A stretch of DNA of 64,000 nucleotides from Lucinisca nassula (GCA_963580285.1 OY757020.1:104783497-104847496); one strand, 5' to 3'. Counted from the stretch's first letter, positions 10,425 to 22,936 are shown. Notes: a model not told the origin generated them from the letters alone. Translations and numbers: made by a program.

Positions 10425-11036
10425 CTCAGAGCAGGAATAAGGAAAATAATGTTTACCCCTGAAAACCCCAGTTCTACTATATAAAAGTCTCGTTTAAGGA
10501 GGGTCAAGATTATATAGGTGTGTTTTCGTGATGATGTGGCACAATCTATTTCTTCTATTCTTCAAGCACTAACAGGTGGTGGGGTGCAAGAACTGTGGAT
10601 AGGATAAAAGATATTTTAGATACTTTTGCTAGATATAAAGTTGCTGGTACCTGTTAAGGTGATTCTAACAAGTACCCACAACATATTTTAAAGTTAATTT
10701 AGAAGGTTTTTCCTTGGTCCTTAGTTATCTTGTTTCTCCTTTAGAGCTTTAATGTGCCTTCTTCTAGGTTGGCATCTAAGTAGGCCTGAGTTATACATGG
10801 GATAAAAAGAACAGTCGCCTCTTGTGTGCTGTAACAGTATAGTCTACATGCAGCTCTTACATACAATCTTGTTTTGAACATTGTAAAACCAAACCTGTCT
10901 TAGTGGCCACCTCTGTTAAGCAAGCAATCTGTCTAAAGTAAGTGGGCATTTAGTTCCAGAAAAAGGCAAATGAAATAAAACACCTGTATTAAGCAAGCGC
11001 CTGTCTTAAGTAAGCACATTATTACCACCTTTAAAG

Positions 11037-11248
11037 GGCCTCCGTGGCCTAATGGGTAAGATCGCTGACTCTTAGTCATTAGGTCTCCAACCGCCGTGGG
11101 TTTGAGCCTCGCTTGGGTAACATGTGAGACGCCAAGTTCTGCAATGGAAGGTCAGGTGTTTTTTCTCCGGGTACTCCGGTTTTCACTCACCTCTGATCGG
11201 CTCGATATGAGTGAAATAATCTTGAAAGGGCTGTAAAACCCAAACCAA
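11037..11248 (+). mobile_element. tRNA-derived SINE
   Basis: The head resembles a tRNA with an A-box-like 'tggcctaatgggtaag' and a B-box-like 'gggtttgagcc', followed by an unrelated body ending 'cttgaaagggctgtaaaacc'. An inverted copy is at 36449-36620 and a 3' fragment at 713-800. It is not a functional tRNA gene, since the cloverleaf is degenerate and fused to the body. Confidence 0.75.
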
Positions 11249-11250
11249 AA

Positions 11251-14185
11251 CAAGAGGGCCATGATGGCCCTGGATCGCTCACCTGATCCATAGTGTAACA
11301 AGTGGGCCCCAGAGAGGGCCATTATTGGCCCCAGGGCTTTAATGTACATAATGTTGAGGGAGGTCGTAAAGGTGAAGCTTCATACCAAACATCAACAAAG
11401 GCTAAAATTTGAACAATCTTGTCAAAGGTCCACTAGATGAAGCTACACATCAAATATCAAAGACCTGGGCCTAGCGGTTTCAGAGAAGAAGATTTTTAAA
11501 GATTTTGCCTATATAAGCCTATGTAAAATCAAAGGGCCCCGGGACAGGGGCATTTTTTGCCCCAGCACTATAGTTTGAACAATCTTGGTAGGGGTCCACT
11601 AGATGAAGCTTCATACCAAATATCAAAGTTCTGGGCCTTGTGGTTTCAGAGAAGAAGATTTTTAAAGATTTTCCCTATATAAGCCTATGTAAAACCAAAG
11701 GGCCCCGTGGCAGGGGGGGATTTTTTGTCCCAGCACTATAATTTGAACAATCTTGGTAGGGGTCCACTAGACGAAGCTTCATACCAAATATCAAAGTCCT
11801 GGGCCTTGTGGTTTCAGAGAAGAAGATTTTTAAAGATTTTCCCTATATAAGCCTATGTAAAACCAAAGGGCCCCGGGGCAGGGCATTTTTGGCCCCAGCA
11901 CTAAAATTGGAACAATCTTGGTAGGGGTCCACTAGATGAAGCTTCATACCAAATATCAAAGTCCTGGGCCTTGTGGTTTTAGAGAAGAAAATTTTTAAAG
12001 ATTTTCCCTATATAAGCCTATGTAAAACCAAAGGGCCCCGTGGCGGGGGCATTTTTGGCCCCAGCACTATAATTTGAACAATCTTGGTAGGGGTCCACTA
12101 GATGAAGCTTCATACCAAATATATAAGACCTGGGCCTTGTGGTTTCAGAGAAGAAGATTTTTAAAAATTTTCCCTATATAAGCCAATGTAAAAGCAAAGG
12201 GCCCCGTGGCGGGGGCATTTTTGTCCCAGCACTAAAATTTGAACAATCTTGGTAGGGGTCCACTAGATGAAGCTTCATACCAAATATCAAAGTCCTGGGC
12301 CTTGTGGTTTCAGAAAAGAAAATTTTTAAAGATTTTCCCTATATAAGCCCATGTAAAACCAAAGGGCCCCGTGGCGGGGGCATTTTTTGTCCCAGCACTA
12401 AAATTTGAACAATCTTGGTAGGGGTCCACTAGATGAAGCTTCATACCAAATATCAAAGACCTGGGCCTTGTGGTTTCAGAGAAGAAGATTTTTTAAGATT
12501 TTCCCTATATAAGCCTATGTAAAACCAAAGGGCCCCGGGGCGGGGGCATTTTTGGCCCCAGCACTGTAATTTGAACAATCTTGGTAGGGGTCAACTAGAT
12601 GAAGCTTCATACCAAATATCAAAGACCTGGGCCTTGTGGTTTCAGAGAAGAAGATTTTTAAAGATTTTCCCTATATAAGCCAATGTAAAACCAAAGGGCC
12701 CCGTGGCGGGGGCATTTTTTGTCCCAGCACTATAATTTGAACAATCTTGGTAGGGGTCCACTAGATGAAGCTTCATACCAAATATCAAAGTCCTGGGCCT
12801 TGTGGTTTCAGAGTAGAAGAGTTTTGAAGATTTTCCCTATATAAGCCTATGTAAAACCAAAGGGCCCTGGGGCGGGGGCATTTTTGGCCCCAGCACTATA
12901 ATTTGAACAATCTTGGTAGGGGTCCACTAGATGAAGCTTCATACCAAATATCAAAGACCTGGGCCTTGTGGTTTCAGAGAAGAAGATTTTTAAAGATTTT
13001 CCCTATATAAGCCAATGTAAAACCAAAGGGCCCCGTGGCGGGGGCATTTTTCGTCCCAGCACTCAAATTTGAACAATCTTGGTAGGGGTCCACTAGATGA
13101 AGCTTCATACCAAATATCAAAGTCCTGGGCCTTGTGGTTTCAGAGAAGAAGATTTTTAAAGATTTTCCCTATATAAGCCTATGTAAAACCAAAGGGCCCC
13201 CGTGCGGGGGCATTTTTGGCCCCAGCACTATAATTTGAACAATCTTGGTAGGGGTCCACTAGATGAAGCTTCATACCAAATAACAAAGACCTGGGCCTTG
13301 TGGTTTCAGAGAAGAAGATTTTTTAAGTTTTTGGTGAAAAAAATCTGTTTTTGGCTCCTGTGACCTAGATGTGCAACGGACCGGAACCATTTGACCCATA
13401 TTCAAACTTGACCGAGATATTGTCATGATCATCATTCTGAGCAAGTTTGATTAAGATTGGACCAAAATTGTGGCCCCTAGGGTGTTCACAAGGTTTTTAT
13501 ATGATTTGACCCGCTGACCTACTTTTTAACCCGATATGACCCATATTCGAACTGGACTGAAATATTGTCACAATGGTCATTCTGAGCAAGTTTCATGATA
13601 ATTGGACCAAAACAGTGGCCTTCAGAGTGTTCACAAGGTTTTTCTATGATTTGACCTACTGACCTACTTTTTGACCGGACATGACCCATATTCGAACTTG
13701 ACCAAGATATTGTCATGATGATCATTCTGAGCAAGTTTGATTATGATTGGACCAAAATTGTGGCCTCTAGGGTGTTCACAAGGTTTTTCTATGATTTGAC
13801 CCGCTGACCTACTTTTTAAGCCGACATGATCCATATTCAAACTTCACTAAAATATTGTCACAATGATCATTCTGAGCAAGTTTGATGATGATTGGACCAA
13901 AATTGTGGCCTCTCGAGTGTTCACAAGGTTTTTCTATGATTTGACCTACTGACCTACTTTTTTACCCGACATGACCCAAATTCGAACTTGACCGAGATAT
14001 TGTCATGATTATCATTCTGAGCAAGTTTGATGATAATTGGACCAAAACTGTGGCCTCTAGTGTGTTCACAAGAAAAAGTTTACGCACGGACGACGCACGA
14101 CGGACGACGGACGACGCACGACGCACGACGACGCCGGACATCTTACTGTCACAAAAGCTCACCATGACCTTCGGTCAGGTGAGCT
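11251..14185 (+). mobile_element. Helentron-like (HINE/pearl-type) non-autonomous element
   Basis: The 5' end is CAAGAG followed by the palindrome GGGCCATGATGGCCC. About twelve tandem units follow (to about 13340) with a period of 165-168 bp, anchored by AATCTTGGTAGGGGTCCACT. A second array of about five units of roughly 145 bp (13400-14070) carries 'gacctacttttt' and 'gagcaagttt'. A GACGGAC/GCACGAC short-repeat run (14080-14130) then leads to a terminal hairpin (14156-14185, arms AGCTCACC/GGTGAGCT with an inner TGACC/GGTCA stem). It encodes nothing. The layout matches bivalve pearl elements, regarded as non-autonomous Helitron/Helentron relatives. It sits immediately 3' of a SINE. Confidence 0.8.
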
Positions 14186-14751
14186 AAAAAAAAAAAGTAC
14201 CACCTTTACTTAGAGGCTGAAACATTTTTTCTTATATTGCTCTTTTCTGATAGTGCTATGCGTGGCTTTAGTCAGATCTTCTTACAGTTCTAGTTTTATA
14301 TGATATTTATGAAACAAGCCTTTGGCGAGTTCCATAACTCATATGAAATGACCATAAGATCCTGTTCATCAAATGAGCACTCAAAATTGAATTTTATATA
14401 GAAATGCATGGTTAACATGAGTATTGTCATGACGTTACTTAATACTGCCCAAGCGTTATATTACATTTGTACTCATACACAACATTATCCACTTCTTATC
14501 AACAAAGTCATATGATGATTTATGTTGGGGGGATGTAGTTTTTTTCCAAAAACGATACTAGTTACCATTTTGGGTGACTTGTTTGATACTGACAAAATGA
14601 ATGAAAAAAAGTCAGCTCCACTGAGATTGAGTTATGCGTTTTAACATGACATATCATTATATCAACTTATTTGTTGGGGACATCCTTTACTTGTGATTCA
14701 TGGATAGAAAATTTGGCTAATTGTATAATCAAGCATTTCTTCATGTTTCAG

Positions 14752-14805
14752 TGGTAGCTAGATATGAGAGTGGGACAGTGGAAGACTCCAATGTGTCTGC
14801 AATAA
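14752..14805 (+). CDS. Small exon of the spliced recombinase-like gene
   Basis: The acceptor 'tcttcatgtttcag' and donor 'GTATGCTT' bound 54 bp that enter and leave in phase 1. Joined to the previous exon it encodes VVARYESGTVEDSNVSAI. The segment is acidic with no known domain. The phase match on both sides is the main support. Confidence 0.6.
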
Positions 14806-14859
14806 GTATGCTTTAAACAGATTTTTACATACCTATTTTGAAAAAAAAAATGGTTGTAT

Positions 14860-15300
14860 TATGTCAAGGGGTTGGCAATCATTTGCCCATCTGTCTGTCT
14901 AATCTTTTTTCCTTTCCGAATATCTCCTACTACAGTTTTCTTTCAATAAAGCTGAAACTTGGTACATGTAGTAATGGCCCTCCTGTTATGTTTATGGTCA
15001 AACTTCAATGAAACTCGTACATTGGTCTCTAAGGTAAGGAAGGTGTAACAGCAAAATAATGGCACAGAACTCTCAAAGTTAGGTCATTTGGCAGATTTTC
15101 AATTTTTGCCATTCTAAAAATTTTCATCGTAGACTTCCCAGGAACTACATTTTAATAAAAACTAGAAAGCTGAAACTGTTTAAACGTGAATCATCACTGG
15201 TTTATCAAGGGTCGATAATGTCCTTTGATCGGTTTTCAAATTTTGCCTTTCTCGAAAATCATCAGGAGGTCCAAACTATACGTTACTGTATGCCATTAAG
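14860..15300. repeat. Degenerate Helentron-like core fragment
   Basis: 'catctgtctgtctaatc' followed by 'aatatctcctactacagttt' and 'caataaagctgaaacttgg' resembles the core of other bivalve elements here. The ends are not recognisable and nothing in it is coding. Confidence 0.35.
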
Positions 15301-15424
15301 GTTCTGTGTTGTCTATTATAGTAAGCTGTTGAAGCTAAGTGATATTGCTGTTCTTTTGAAGTAACATGCATGATAATTTTCAATTCTGTCTTTAATGTTC
15401 TTACAGTGAATATGTCATTCTGCC

Positions 15425-15575
15425 CCTTCCTCTGATTTAAGAAGGGCATTTGTCATCTTCTGGTAAAAGGATGTTAACTACTGCTTACGGATAAGCTTGC
15501 CTGGGCAAAAGTGTGTATAGGTAAACTGAAATGGTGTTGACTGGGCTGTTCCAAGTACAAACAAACAAACAAAAC
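15425..15575 (+). mobile_element. SINE body/tail fragment
   Basis: It shares 'aagaagggca', 'aactactgcttac', 'taggtaaactga' and 'gactgggctgtt' plus an (AAAC)n tail with the SINEs at 17873-18117 and 19170-19425. The tRNA-like head is absent. Confidence 0.5.
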
Positions 15576-16138
15576 AACATGTCAAAGATAACACTGGTTT
15601 ACTCGTTTTTAGAGTAAAGAAATTATTCATAAAAGTGCCTTAAAAGTAAAGTAAAGTATTTTAAGGCTTAAAGAGCGAAACTGGTTTCAAAGATAGATTT
15701 GCGTGAAGATGGAAGGATTCAACCCTCTATGACAAAGTCAAACGTACGTTTTGGGATTTGCTGTTGATTTTGCGGTGCTTTGGCAACTGAAAAATAATAG
15801 CAATATACGAAAATCATAGGGTACTGTCACGTGACTGGCAGTTAAACACGTGCAAAGCATGTTGTCATGGTTTTGAATATATTTTTCTGCAAATGTTATA
15901 GCCAAACTTGTAAATACATGATTATTTGAAAAATGCTAAATATAATACTTTTTCTCTTTTACACTGCTTCCTGACATTGTCGTAAGAATGTCTAAATGGC
16001 CCTTTTGGTACGTCGGGGCCTATATATATATATTTATCAGTTACCTCCCATATTAATTACGTTGTAGTGCATTCACTGATAAAGATAGGCTATTTCAGGA
16101 CATGTGAGGTTTATCAGGTCAATGTGACGTCGTCAACA

Positions 16139-16146
16139 TGACGTCA
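16139..16146. promoter_or_regulatory. CRE-type TGACGTCA site
   Basis: A perfect TGACGTCA lies among several TGACGT/CGTCA half sites (16125-16160). Without an adjacent promoter this is only a sequence match. Confidence 0.2.
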
Positions 16147-16231
16147 TCAACTTGACGTTGCGCTTTAATGACAATCGATATCTGTTTATTAATTGCATAT
16201 TTAAAGAGTACAATGCGTATAACTGATAAAT

Positions 16232-16370
16232 AGAATACCAGATTCTTGTCATTTGTTATCAAGTTTATCAGGCTCGATTTCGAGATTCTACAAGCCTCGC
16301 GATTCTACAAGCGTTCTCAAAGCCTTGCCTGATTAACTTGATATCAAAAGACACGAACCTGGTATTCTCT
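16232..16370. mobile_element. MITE with about 42-bp imperfect terminal inverted repeats
   Basis: The left end AGAATACCAGATTCTTGTC...ATCAAGTTTATCAGGC is mirrored by the right end GCCTGATTAACTTGATATC...GAACCTGGTATTCTCT. The flanks are TA-rich. A second copy is at 22781-22936. Confidence 0.7.
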
Positions 16371-16452
16371 CTATATATATATTCATTCGGAAAATATGCT
16401 GTCTAAACATACAAAAGTTACAACCTAATAAAGTATATTTTCTTGTCTTCAG

Positions 16453-16504
16453 TTCCATTGCAAGGGCATGTTGGAAGTTCAACATACAGATCAAAAATCT
16501 CCAG
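16453..16504 (+). CDS. Small exon of the spliced recombinase-like gene
   Basis: The acceptor 'tattttcttgtcttcag' has a good pyrimidine tract and the donor is GTTAGTTT. The 52 bp enter in phase 1 and leave in phase 2, encoding PLQGHVGSSTYRSKIS after the split codon. Both phases match the neighbouring exons. No domain is recognised. Confidence 0.6.
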
Positions 16505-16807
16505 GTTAGTTTAAAAATAGAGTCGGTAGTCGCTGGCAGGCCATTGTCAATCCCCATCATAGTTTAGGGAGAAGATCTGAACAATTTCTCAGATATTAGG
16601 CCTTGTATGAAGTGGAGGGGTGGGGCATTGTATATTTATGATTGCTGAAGCGGGATACACACTTCTAAGTACTGCTGAAGCTGTGAAAACAAGTTTCAGA
16701 TTCTTATTCCTGATCACTGCAGAATATCAATTACAGCCTGTTCTTTGTTTTTGAGCTGACAATTGTAGACGGTCATGTTACCAAAAGTTATGTGAGACGC
16801 TTAATAA

Positions 16808-17480
16808 TAAGTAAAGTAGAAGTAAAACAAAGATCAGGAATCGATACAATTAACTTACTCCCCCCAGCAAAGACACTAAAGGGAAAGAAACAAAAACACG
16901 AAGCAACCAGACCATAATGGAAACCTGAACGTAGGAAGGCCAAAAGGACAGTTACTTTCCCACGAAATGGCCTAATGGCCATCCAAATTGAAAGACACAA
17001 GTGATACACACAATAAGTAACAAACAGTGACATAAATAAACTGCCACAGAAGAACCACCTTGGAAAGGTCAGTGGAAAGAATTCCACAGGGGGGCTTTAA
17101 TCGATTTTACATTACCATAATCCTTGCCCTACTTTCTGTTGTGGTATAGACACTAATTTTGTTTAGTTTGCATGAAGGCTTCCTAACTCAACAGTGTAAC
17201 ATCTCCGCGAATATACAAATAAAAAAAACTACAGAGATGAAACGAGGTTGAGGACTCAAAGGCATACAACAGAAATGCTGGAGCAAAAGAAAACCAACAA
17301 TTAGACTCTGAGAGGCAAGAACACGAGCTGATCATCAGGTGCCAACCAACATTAAGAATAATAAAATTCCACCATGTTTTTACGCTGGAACCATCATATA
17401 ATCTTACACTTCATAAATACACAACAAGTCGTAATGCTGTCTACAGTTAAGGGTATGATTAAAATTTTCAATTACTTCGT
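16808..17480 (-). mobile_element. 5'-truncated, decayed Naiad copy (3' UTR and C-terminal end)
   Basis: This aligns along its length with 4032-4740, the 3' UTR and last codons of the Naiad ('aagtaaaacaaagatcagga', 'ggacagttactttccca', 'gagcaaaagaaaaccaac'). It has many substitutions and no open frame. Confidence 0.75.
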
Positions 17481-17771
17481 ATGTAGCTATTTTTATTTTA
17501 CTATAATAAGAAGCTTATTTGGCTCTCTGGTCAGATTTATGTTTTCAAAGGTTAAAATGTTAATATCCCCAGCTACAAAAATGACCTCTTGGACTAGGTG
17601 AGTTATGCTTGCTGTCTGATAACAGTTTACTAGGGCATTCAGAATTTTGTTTCTTGTGCTTACCTCAAGTACATCTGCACTTGGAATTGCCAAGCTTCCA
17701 TGGTTTGTCAAAATGTACAGCTGACCTCACCTGAGCATAGTGGCTTATGAGCCTCTTGTTTTCTTTTTCAG

Positions 17772-17805
17772 TGAAACGGGATGCAAAACATCTCAGAAAA
17801 AATCG
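17772..17805 (+). CDS. Small exon of the spliced recombinase-like gene
   Basis: The acceptor 'cttgttttctttttcag' is strong and the donor is GTATGTAC. The 34 bp complete an AGT codon (phase 2 in) and leave in phase 0, encoding SETGCKTSQKKS. The large exon at 31395 begins in phase 0, so this exon can splice directly to it across a 13.6-kb intron filled with mobile elements. Confidence 0.6.
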
Positions 17806-17872
17806 GTATGTACACAATTTTTGTCAGACTAACAAATTTTTGTCCACTATAAATTAACAACCAAATGTCAGA

Positions 17873-18117
17873 GACCGGCCTTGGTAGCTCAGTCGGATGC
17901 GCGTCTAACTGGTGAGCAGGTGAATTGGGTTTGAAACCTGTCGGGGTCAGCAACATTCTTTCTTGGAGATTGATCATGAAATCTTTTCTGCTGTCATTCT
18001 CTCTCACAGGCTGATGCAAGTTTCTGAGGAAAGAATGTACTGTACTGGTTAACGGCTTATGGGGATAGGTAAACTGACTCACTCAATACTGACTGGGCCG
18101 TTAAACCCCACTACCAA
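17873..18117 (+). mobile_element. tRNA-derived SINE
   Basis: The head 'ggccttggtagctcagtcgg' carries an A-box and 'gggtttgaaacctg' a B-box-like sequence. The body ends 'gactgggccgttaaacccca'. Related copies are at 19170-19425 and a partial one at 15425-15575. Confidence 0.75.
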
Positions 18118-18217
18118 CACAACAACATGTCAGAGATAACACTAGTTTACTCGTTTTTACGAGTAAAGAATTTTCAGTAGGCATGTACCCACTAACTTCA
18201 TTACCCAATATTTATGT

Positions 18218-18808
18218 CTTCAACTTCGAAGAGGTTGTGGGGGGCATATTGCTTTTGCTTTGTCCGTCCAATTTACAATATCTCAGGAACCATATATGCT
18301 AGGGCTCTGAAAGTACTTATTTTTGTTTACAGTCTGAAATCTGGTTACAGAGTTATGACCCTTTGTAGACTTGGGAACTTTGGCATGTATAGGGAAACCT
18401 TGTAAGCAAAATGTCACAAGAACTGCTAGGGTCTAAATGTACAGATGATCCGATTAGTCAATAATTTTATAATTTAAAAAAAAAGTCAACATTATGCCAT
18501 ATTTTGGTCTAATAGGCATTTTGAATAGGTAAAGCATGTAAACAATATATCAAAAGAATCACTTTGGAACCAATGTGAAGATGAAGTGATTAAATTTTGG
18601 TGCAGTTTTATGAAAAATTCATCCAGTTATGCCCCTTTACATACCTAGGCATTTTGGCATAGGAAAAGCTGAAGCTTATAAACACCAGTGAGTAGATGAT
18701 CTCATAAAATTTGAAAAAGAAAAAAAGATTCTTTTTTTTTAATGATGGCTTTTTGAAAAGTTTGGCATCTAAGAGGAAGCATATGATTGGGGGCATGTTG
18801 TTTTACAC
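18218..18808 (-). mobile_element. Helentron-like element, family of 55066-56267
   Basis: The left end holds the degenerate hairpin 'caacttcgaagaggttgtgg' followed by 'gggcatattgcttttgctt'. The right end 'aagcatatgattgggggcatgttgtttta' matches the right end at 56236. The core shares 'ctagggctctgaaagt'-type phrases. It is non-coding. Confidence 0.65.
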
Positions 18809-19169
18809 CCAAGTTACACAGAGCCATCGGTGATTGATCGGTATGTTTTTTTGCCTAACTATGGAGTGAACTGATGACTACGTATTAAACACCCATATCA
18901 CCCATTGTTTTCCACTTATGAACTGCTACTATAGAAAGATAAGTTTTATCGAGAAAAATGACTGGGATTTACAAATATGCTTAAAATTTTCGATCAGTGA
19001 AAATATTTAATGAATAACCGACTGACAAGCTACAAAAACTGATATCACTGATGGCCAACAGATAAGCCAACAATCTGGGCACAGATGTTTGTCAGTGTCC
19101 GTTATGTTCTGTCAACGTTTTGCTTTAAAAGACTACTATTAAACCTTTGGAACAATTTAATTTAAACAT

Positions 19170-19425
19170 CAAGTAGTCTTGGTAGCTCAGTTGGGTGAGC
19201 CTCTGAATGGCAACATTCTCATGTAGATTGATAATGAAATCTTTTCTTTTCTTGTGTAGATTGATAATGAAATCTTTTCTACAGTTATTATGTCTCTTTC
19301 TTAGAATTAAGAAGGGCAGTGATCAGTTTCTGGCCTTATTAACTGCTTACTTGAAAAATGTGGATAGGTAACCTGATCGGCTCAAAAATTACATAAATAG
19401 TCTTGACTTGGCTGTTAAACTAACA
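19170..19425 (+). mobile_element. tRNA-derived SINE, partly deleted
   Basis: The head 'cttggtagctcagttggg' is followed by the SINE body ('ttaagaagggcagtgatcag', 'gacttggctgttaaac'). The B-box region is deleted. 'ttgataatgaaatcttttct' is duplicated at 19229 and 19260. Confidence 0.6.
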
Positions 19426-19599
19426 AACATTTTTAAGTTCACAGAAATAATGCCTTTGCTGCTCTCTGCAAAAACATATTAAATGGTTTTGCTCAGGGGA
19501 ACAAGAGGATTACCAGATCTTAAAAGTAGGAAAACCTAAAGTAGAGCTATAAGTAGAAAAACTTTTAAACATCTCCTCCTCCTTAACTCCTCCTGCAAT

Positions 19600-20945
19600 T
19601 TCATTCAAACTTTCAAAGTCGAGATTGCAGCTCTGAGTGAGACTCGCCTTTTAGAGGAAGGGCAACTAAAAGAAATTGGTGCTGGTTTTTTGGATGAAGA
19701 GTGGCATTATGCAGGAGTAGGTTTTGCCATCAAACTACAGGCTCTCCATAAGGCCTAAATTATAGCACTGAGACATCCCTGGTAAGATGCATGCAACTGT
19801 TGTTTCTGCCTTTACAACTACAATGACCAACCCAGATGAGGTCAAGTGACCTGGATTCTGACTGAAGTCAGATGACCTGTATTCTGTGACACACGCTGGA
19901 CAGAGAAACTAATGAGAGACACTCTTCACTATACAGTTATGGATTCCCTAGTTAGAAGAAAGAAAAGACAGAATTCTGATTCTTTTCGCCATAATTTGTT
20001 TTTTTTCGTTTTTAATTACTTGTTACTTTTAACAGACAGAATTCTGATTATTTTCGCCATCTTATAAGTGTTTTCGAATTTAATTGCTTTTTACTTTTAC
20101 TTTTTAGTTACTTTTGGAATAATCTGAGTCACCACCTGTTTCGAAAGAGCTGCTGACTCCGTTTACCAAAGGTCTGTTTTGTTTATTGTTGTTAATCTAT
20201 GTTTTGAGTTTCCCTAGGTATTTTGTGGGGAGAATTCTTGGAGCATTTCCTTTTTCGATTTCCATAGGAACGTTAACTCGTAAACACCATGGCTGGTTTG
20301 ACAAAATTGATGTCGGAATCCTGGGACTCATAAGAGAAACACCAAAAACACTAGGCATAATTCAGTGATCTCATAATGCAAGACAGTCCAGACTGCTTTC
20401 AGAGATATGCACTACTGATGAAATCCAAACTTTTGCTGATTGGATGGTCTAAAAACAGTTTACGGCCCCAGAGCTCAGAAACTACTCTCTCCTCGGTGCA
20501 GATGGAACACGTCTTCTGACTGACAAAGAGGCTATCTTGGAAAGATGAGCTGAGCTGTTTGAAAGTGTTAATAATGAGCCATTTCTCTATCATTGATGGA
20601 TCTACTATCAGGGAAGTGGAATGTAATTTGAAGCTTGATAAGCTCCCAACTGTTGCTGAAACAACAAATGCAAAGGATTTTCTGTCAACTGGCAAGACTC
20701 CAGGATCAGATACAATACAAAGCAGGAGGTACTTCAGTTGTTAAGATGACAGAGTCATTTCGCTTTATGTGGAGAAAAGAACAACCTCTCAATAAGTCAA
20801 TCAGTGGATGGGCAGGAGTAGTACGTAATCGTTTGAATGAAGACCTTGAACAAACCTTCTACCAGAAAGTCTGTATGAATTCAGAAAGGACAGAAGTATA
20901 ATTGACATGATCGTCATAGCCAGGCAGCTTCAAGAAAATGACAGG
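19600..20945 (+). pseudogene. Decayed LINE, endonuclease and start of reverse transcriptase (CFDP2-like type)
   Basis: In shifting frames the translation gives endonuclease phrases (VEIAALSETRLLEEGQL near 19620) and a pre-RT region (LDKLPTVAETTNAKDFLSTG near 20635-20690, then GKTPGSD). It continues into RT-like phrases (RNRLNEDLEQ near 20830, IDMIVIARQLQE near 20905). These patterns belong to the non-LTR elements often annotated as craniofacial development protein 2-like. Numerous stops and frameshifts show it is dead. Downstream sequence resumes at 22937, so about 2 kb of other repeats lie inside it. The promoter/5' end is not identifiable, and a short duplication of 'gacagaattctgatt' occurs at 19968/20036. 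Confidence 0.65.
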
Positions 20946-21107
20946 AATAGAACATGGACCTTATCAGTCACCCCCTATATTTATTGTTGGACATTGACCT
21001 GTTAAAGATACGCTACATCAGGACAAGTGTTCTTCTTCAGGTCAATATGACATAGCACTTTAATGAATGAATGGTAATACCATACTAAGTTGACAAAAAT
21101 ATTATTA

Positions 21108-21850
21108 TAGCCCCACTTTCAAAAAGTGGGGTCTACATTGGATTTGCCTCGTCCTTCTGCGATTCTGTAATTCAGTAATTCCATTATTTATGATAACTAA
21201 AAAACTGTTTGAGGTATTTTTATGAAACTTCACACAAATGTAAACCACATTTAGGACAATGCGCAGAGCGCATGAACCATAACTCTGGATCACCTACTTT
21301 TGGAGTTATTGCCCTTTGAACATAGAAAAAATGCAATTTTAACCTTGTTTGCTCCAAAATTCAAAAACTGAGATATTTTCATGAAGCCTCACACAAATGT
21401 TTGTTCCATAACTAAAAAACTGTATTAGGTAATTTCATGAAAGTTAATACAAATGTAAAGCACTATGAGACAATGCCTTCTTTTGGAGTTATTGTCCTTT
21501 GAACATTGAAAAAATGCCAATTTTAACCTTGTCCGCGTCAAAACTCATAACAGGTATGAGATATTTTCATGAAACGTCCCACAAATGTAAAGCACTATGA
21601 GACAATGTGCAGAGGGCATGAACCATAATTCTGGATTGCCTACTTTTGGAGTTATTTCTCTTTGAACATTGAAAAATACCAATTTTAACCTTGTTCGCTC
21701 CATAATTCAAAAACTGTTTGAGATATTTTCATGAAACCTCACAAATGTTGAGCACCATGAGACGGTGTGCAGAGCACCATCACACAATTGTAAAGCACCA
21801 TGTAAAGCACCATGAGACAATGTGCAGAGCACAGGAACCGTAACTCTGGA
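21108..21850 (-). mobile_element. Helentron-like element (CCCCACTTTC hairpin family)
   Basis: The left end is the hairpin CCCCACTTTCaaAAAGTGGGG. Core repeats of roughly 180-240 bp follow, sharing 'gagatattttcatgaaac', 'cacaaatgtaaagcac' and 'tttggagttattg'. It is non-coding and inserted in the decayed LINE. Confidence 0.65.
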
Positions 21851-21857
21851 TTGCCTT

Positions 21858-22513
21858 TTTATCCCCACGCTTTAGCGGAGGGGATATTAAAATCGCCTCC
21901 GTCCGTCTGTCCGTCCGTTATGCTATCTCCTCCTTAACTATTGGTCAGAATCCAACCAAATTTGGTGTGTAAGTTCCTTACATGAGTGCGGGGTGTGCAA
22001 CGTCTCATATATTTTTGGCCCCCGCCCCAGTGGCCTTGGGAAGGGGTCAAAAGGTCAAATATTAATAAAATTCAATTACAAAGTCAATTTTATAGATTTT
22101 GATACCAAACTTTGCAGAAGTAATGATTAATGAAATATGTAAAAGATATCGAACAGGATTTTGACTCCGACCCCTGGGTCATGCCTAAGTCGGACTTAGG
22201 GTGTTGGGGTCAAAATTGAACTTTTTCAGAATATAGTCATGTGGCATATCAAATTGAAGGGGATGATTAGTGGAATACAATGCAATTAAAATTTTGACTC
22301 TAGGGTCAGATTGGGGCTGGGGGGAGGGGTCAAAAGGTCAAAATTTAAGTTTTTTTCGGAACATAGTCATGTGACATATCAAATTGAAGGGGATGATTTG
22401 TAGAATATAATACAAGTAAAATTTTTACCCTGGCGTCTGATTGGGGCCCTGTGGGAGGGTTTTTTCAAACTTAGTCCCCGCGGTGAGAGCGTGGGGATTT
22501 GCGATGGCGCACT
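21858..22513 (-). mobile_element. Helentron-like element (CCCCACGC family)
   Basis: The left end 'tccccacgctttagcggagggg' is followed by CCGTCCGTCTGTCCGTCCGT and a degenerate core ('catatcaaattgaaggggatgatt' occurs twice). The right end 'gcggtgagagcgtggggat' mirrors the left-end motif. It lies directly next to the preceding element. Confidence 0.65.
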
Positions 22514-22780
22514 ATCGACCGCATTCTAGTTTAACCTTTAATTAGAAGTTGAAAGCTGAAAACTTTTGTTTTTATTGTATTTTCTTCTTTTCTGATAGCG
22601 CTGTGTGGGGCTATAGTCAGATCCTCTGACAGTTCTAGTTGTCATAATTTTTGGAAAAATGGAACAATAAATGTCACAGGGAAAAATATAGTCAGCTGAT
22701 ACTAAATATATAGACTGCTAGAATGTTAGGATGTCTGAATTGCTAAATTAAGAGTGTACAAGGGGATAAACTGATAAATA

Positions 22781-22936
22781 GAATACCAGATTTGTTTCTT
22801 CTGAAATCGGGTATATCAGGCTCCACTTTGAAAATGCATGTAGAATGGCTCGGCAAGCCTCGCAATTATACAATCATTCTCAAAGGCTTGCATGACAAAC
22901 TTGATATATTAAAAGAAACTAACCTGGTATTCTCTA
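22781..22936. mobile_element. MITE, second copy of the 16232-16370 family
   Basis: The ends 'gaataccagatttgtttct' and 'aaaagaaactaacctggtat' are imperfect inverted repeats. The inside shares 'caagcctcgcaattatacaa' with the first copy. It abuts the point where the decayed LINE resumes. Confidence 0.6.

Noticed and set aside
11040..11125. Possible tRNA gene
   Set aside because: The A- and B-box-like sequences are joined to a repeated non-tRNA body and the cloverleaf is degenerate. Other copies at 36449-36620 and 713-800 show it is a SINE.
11300..14090. CRISPR-like or satellite array
   Set aside because: The repeats are direct tandem units without unique spacers, and they sit inside an element with defined ends in eukaryotic DNA.
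16788..17087. 99-codon minus-strand frame with hydrophobic segments
   Set aside because: It lies in a decayed Naiad 3' UTR copy, which is non-coding in the full-length element.
17873..17950. Possible tRNA gene
   Set aside because: Same reasoning: tRNA-like head of a SINE with repeats at 19170 and 15425.
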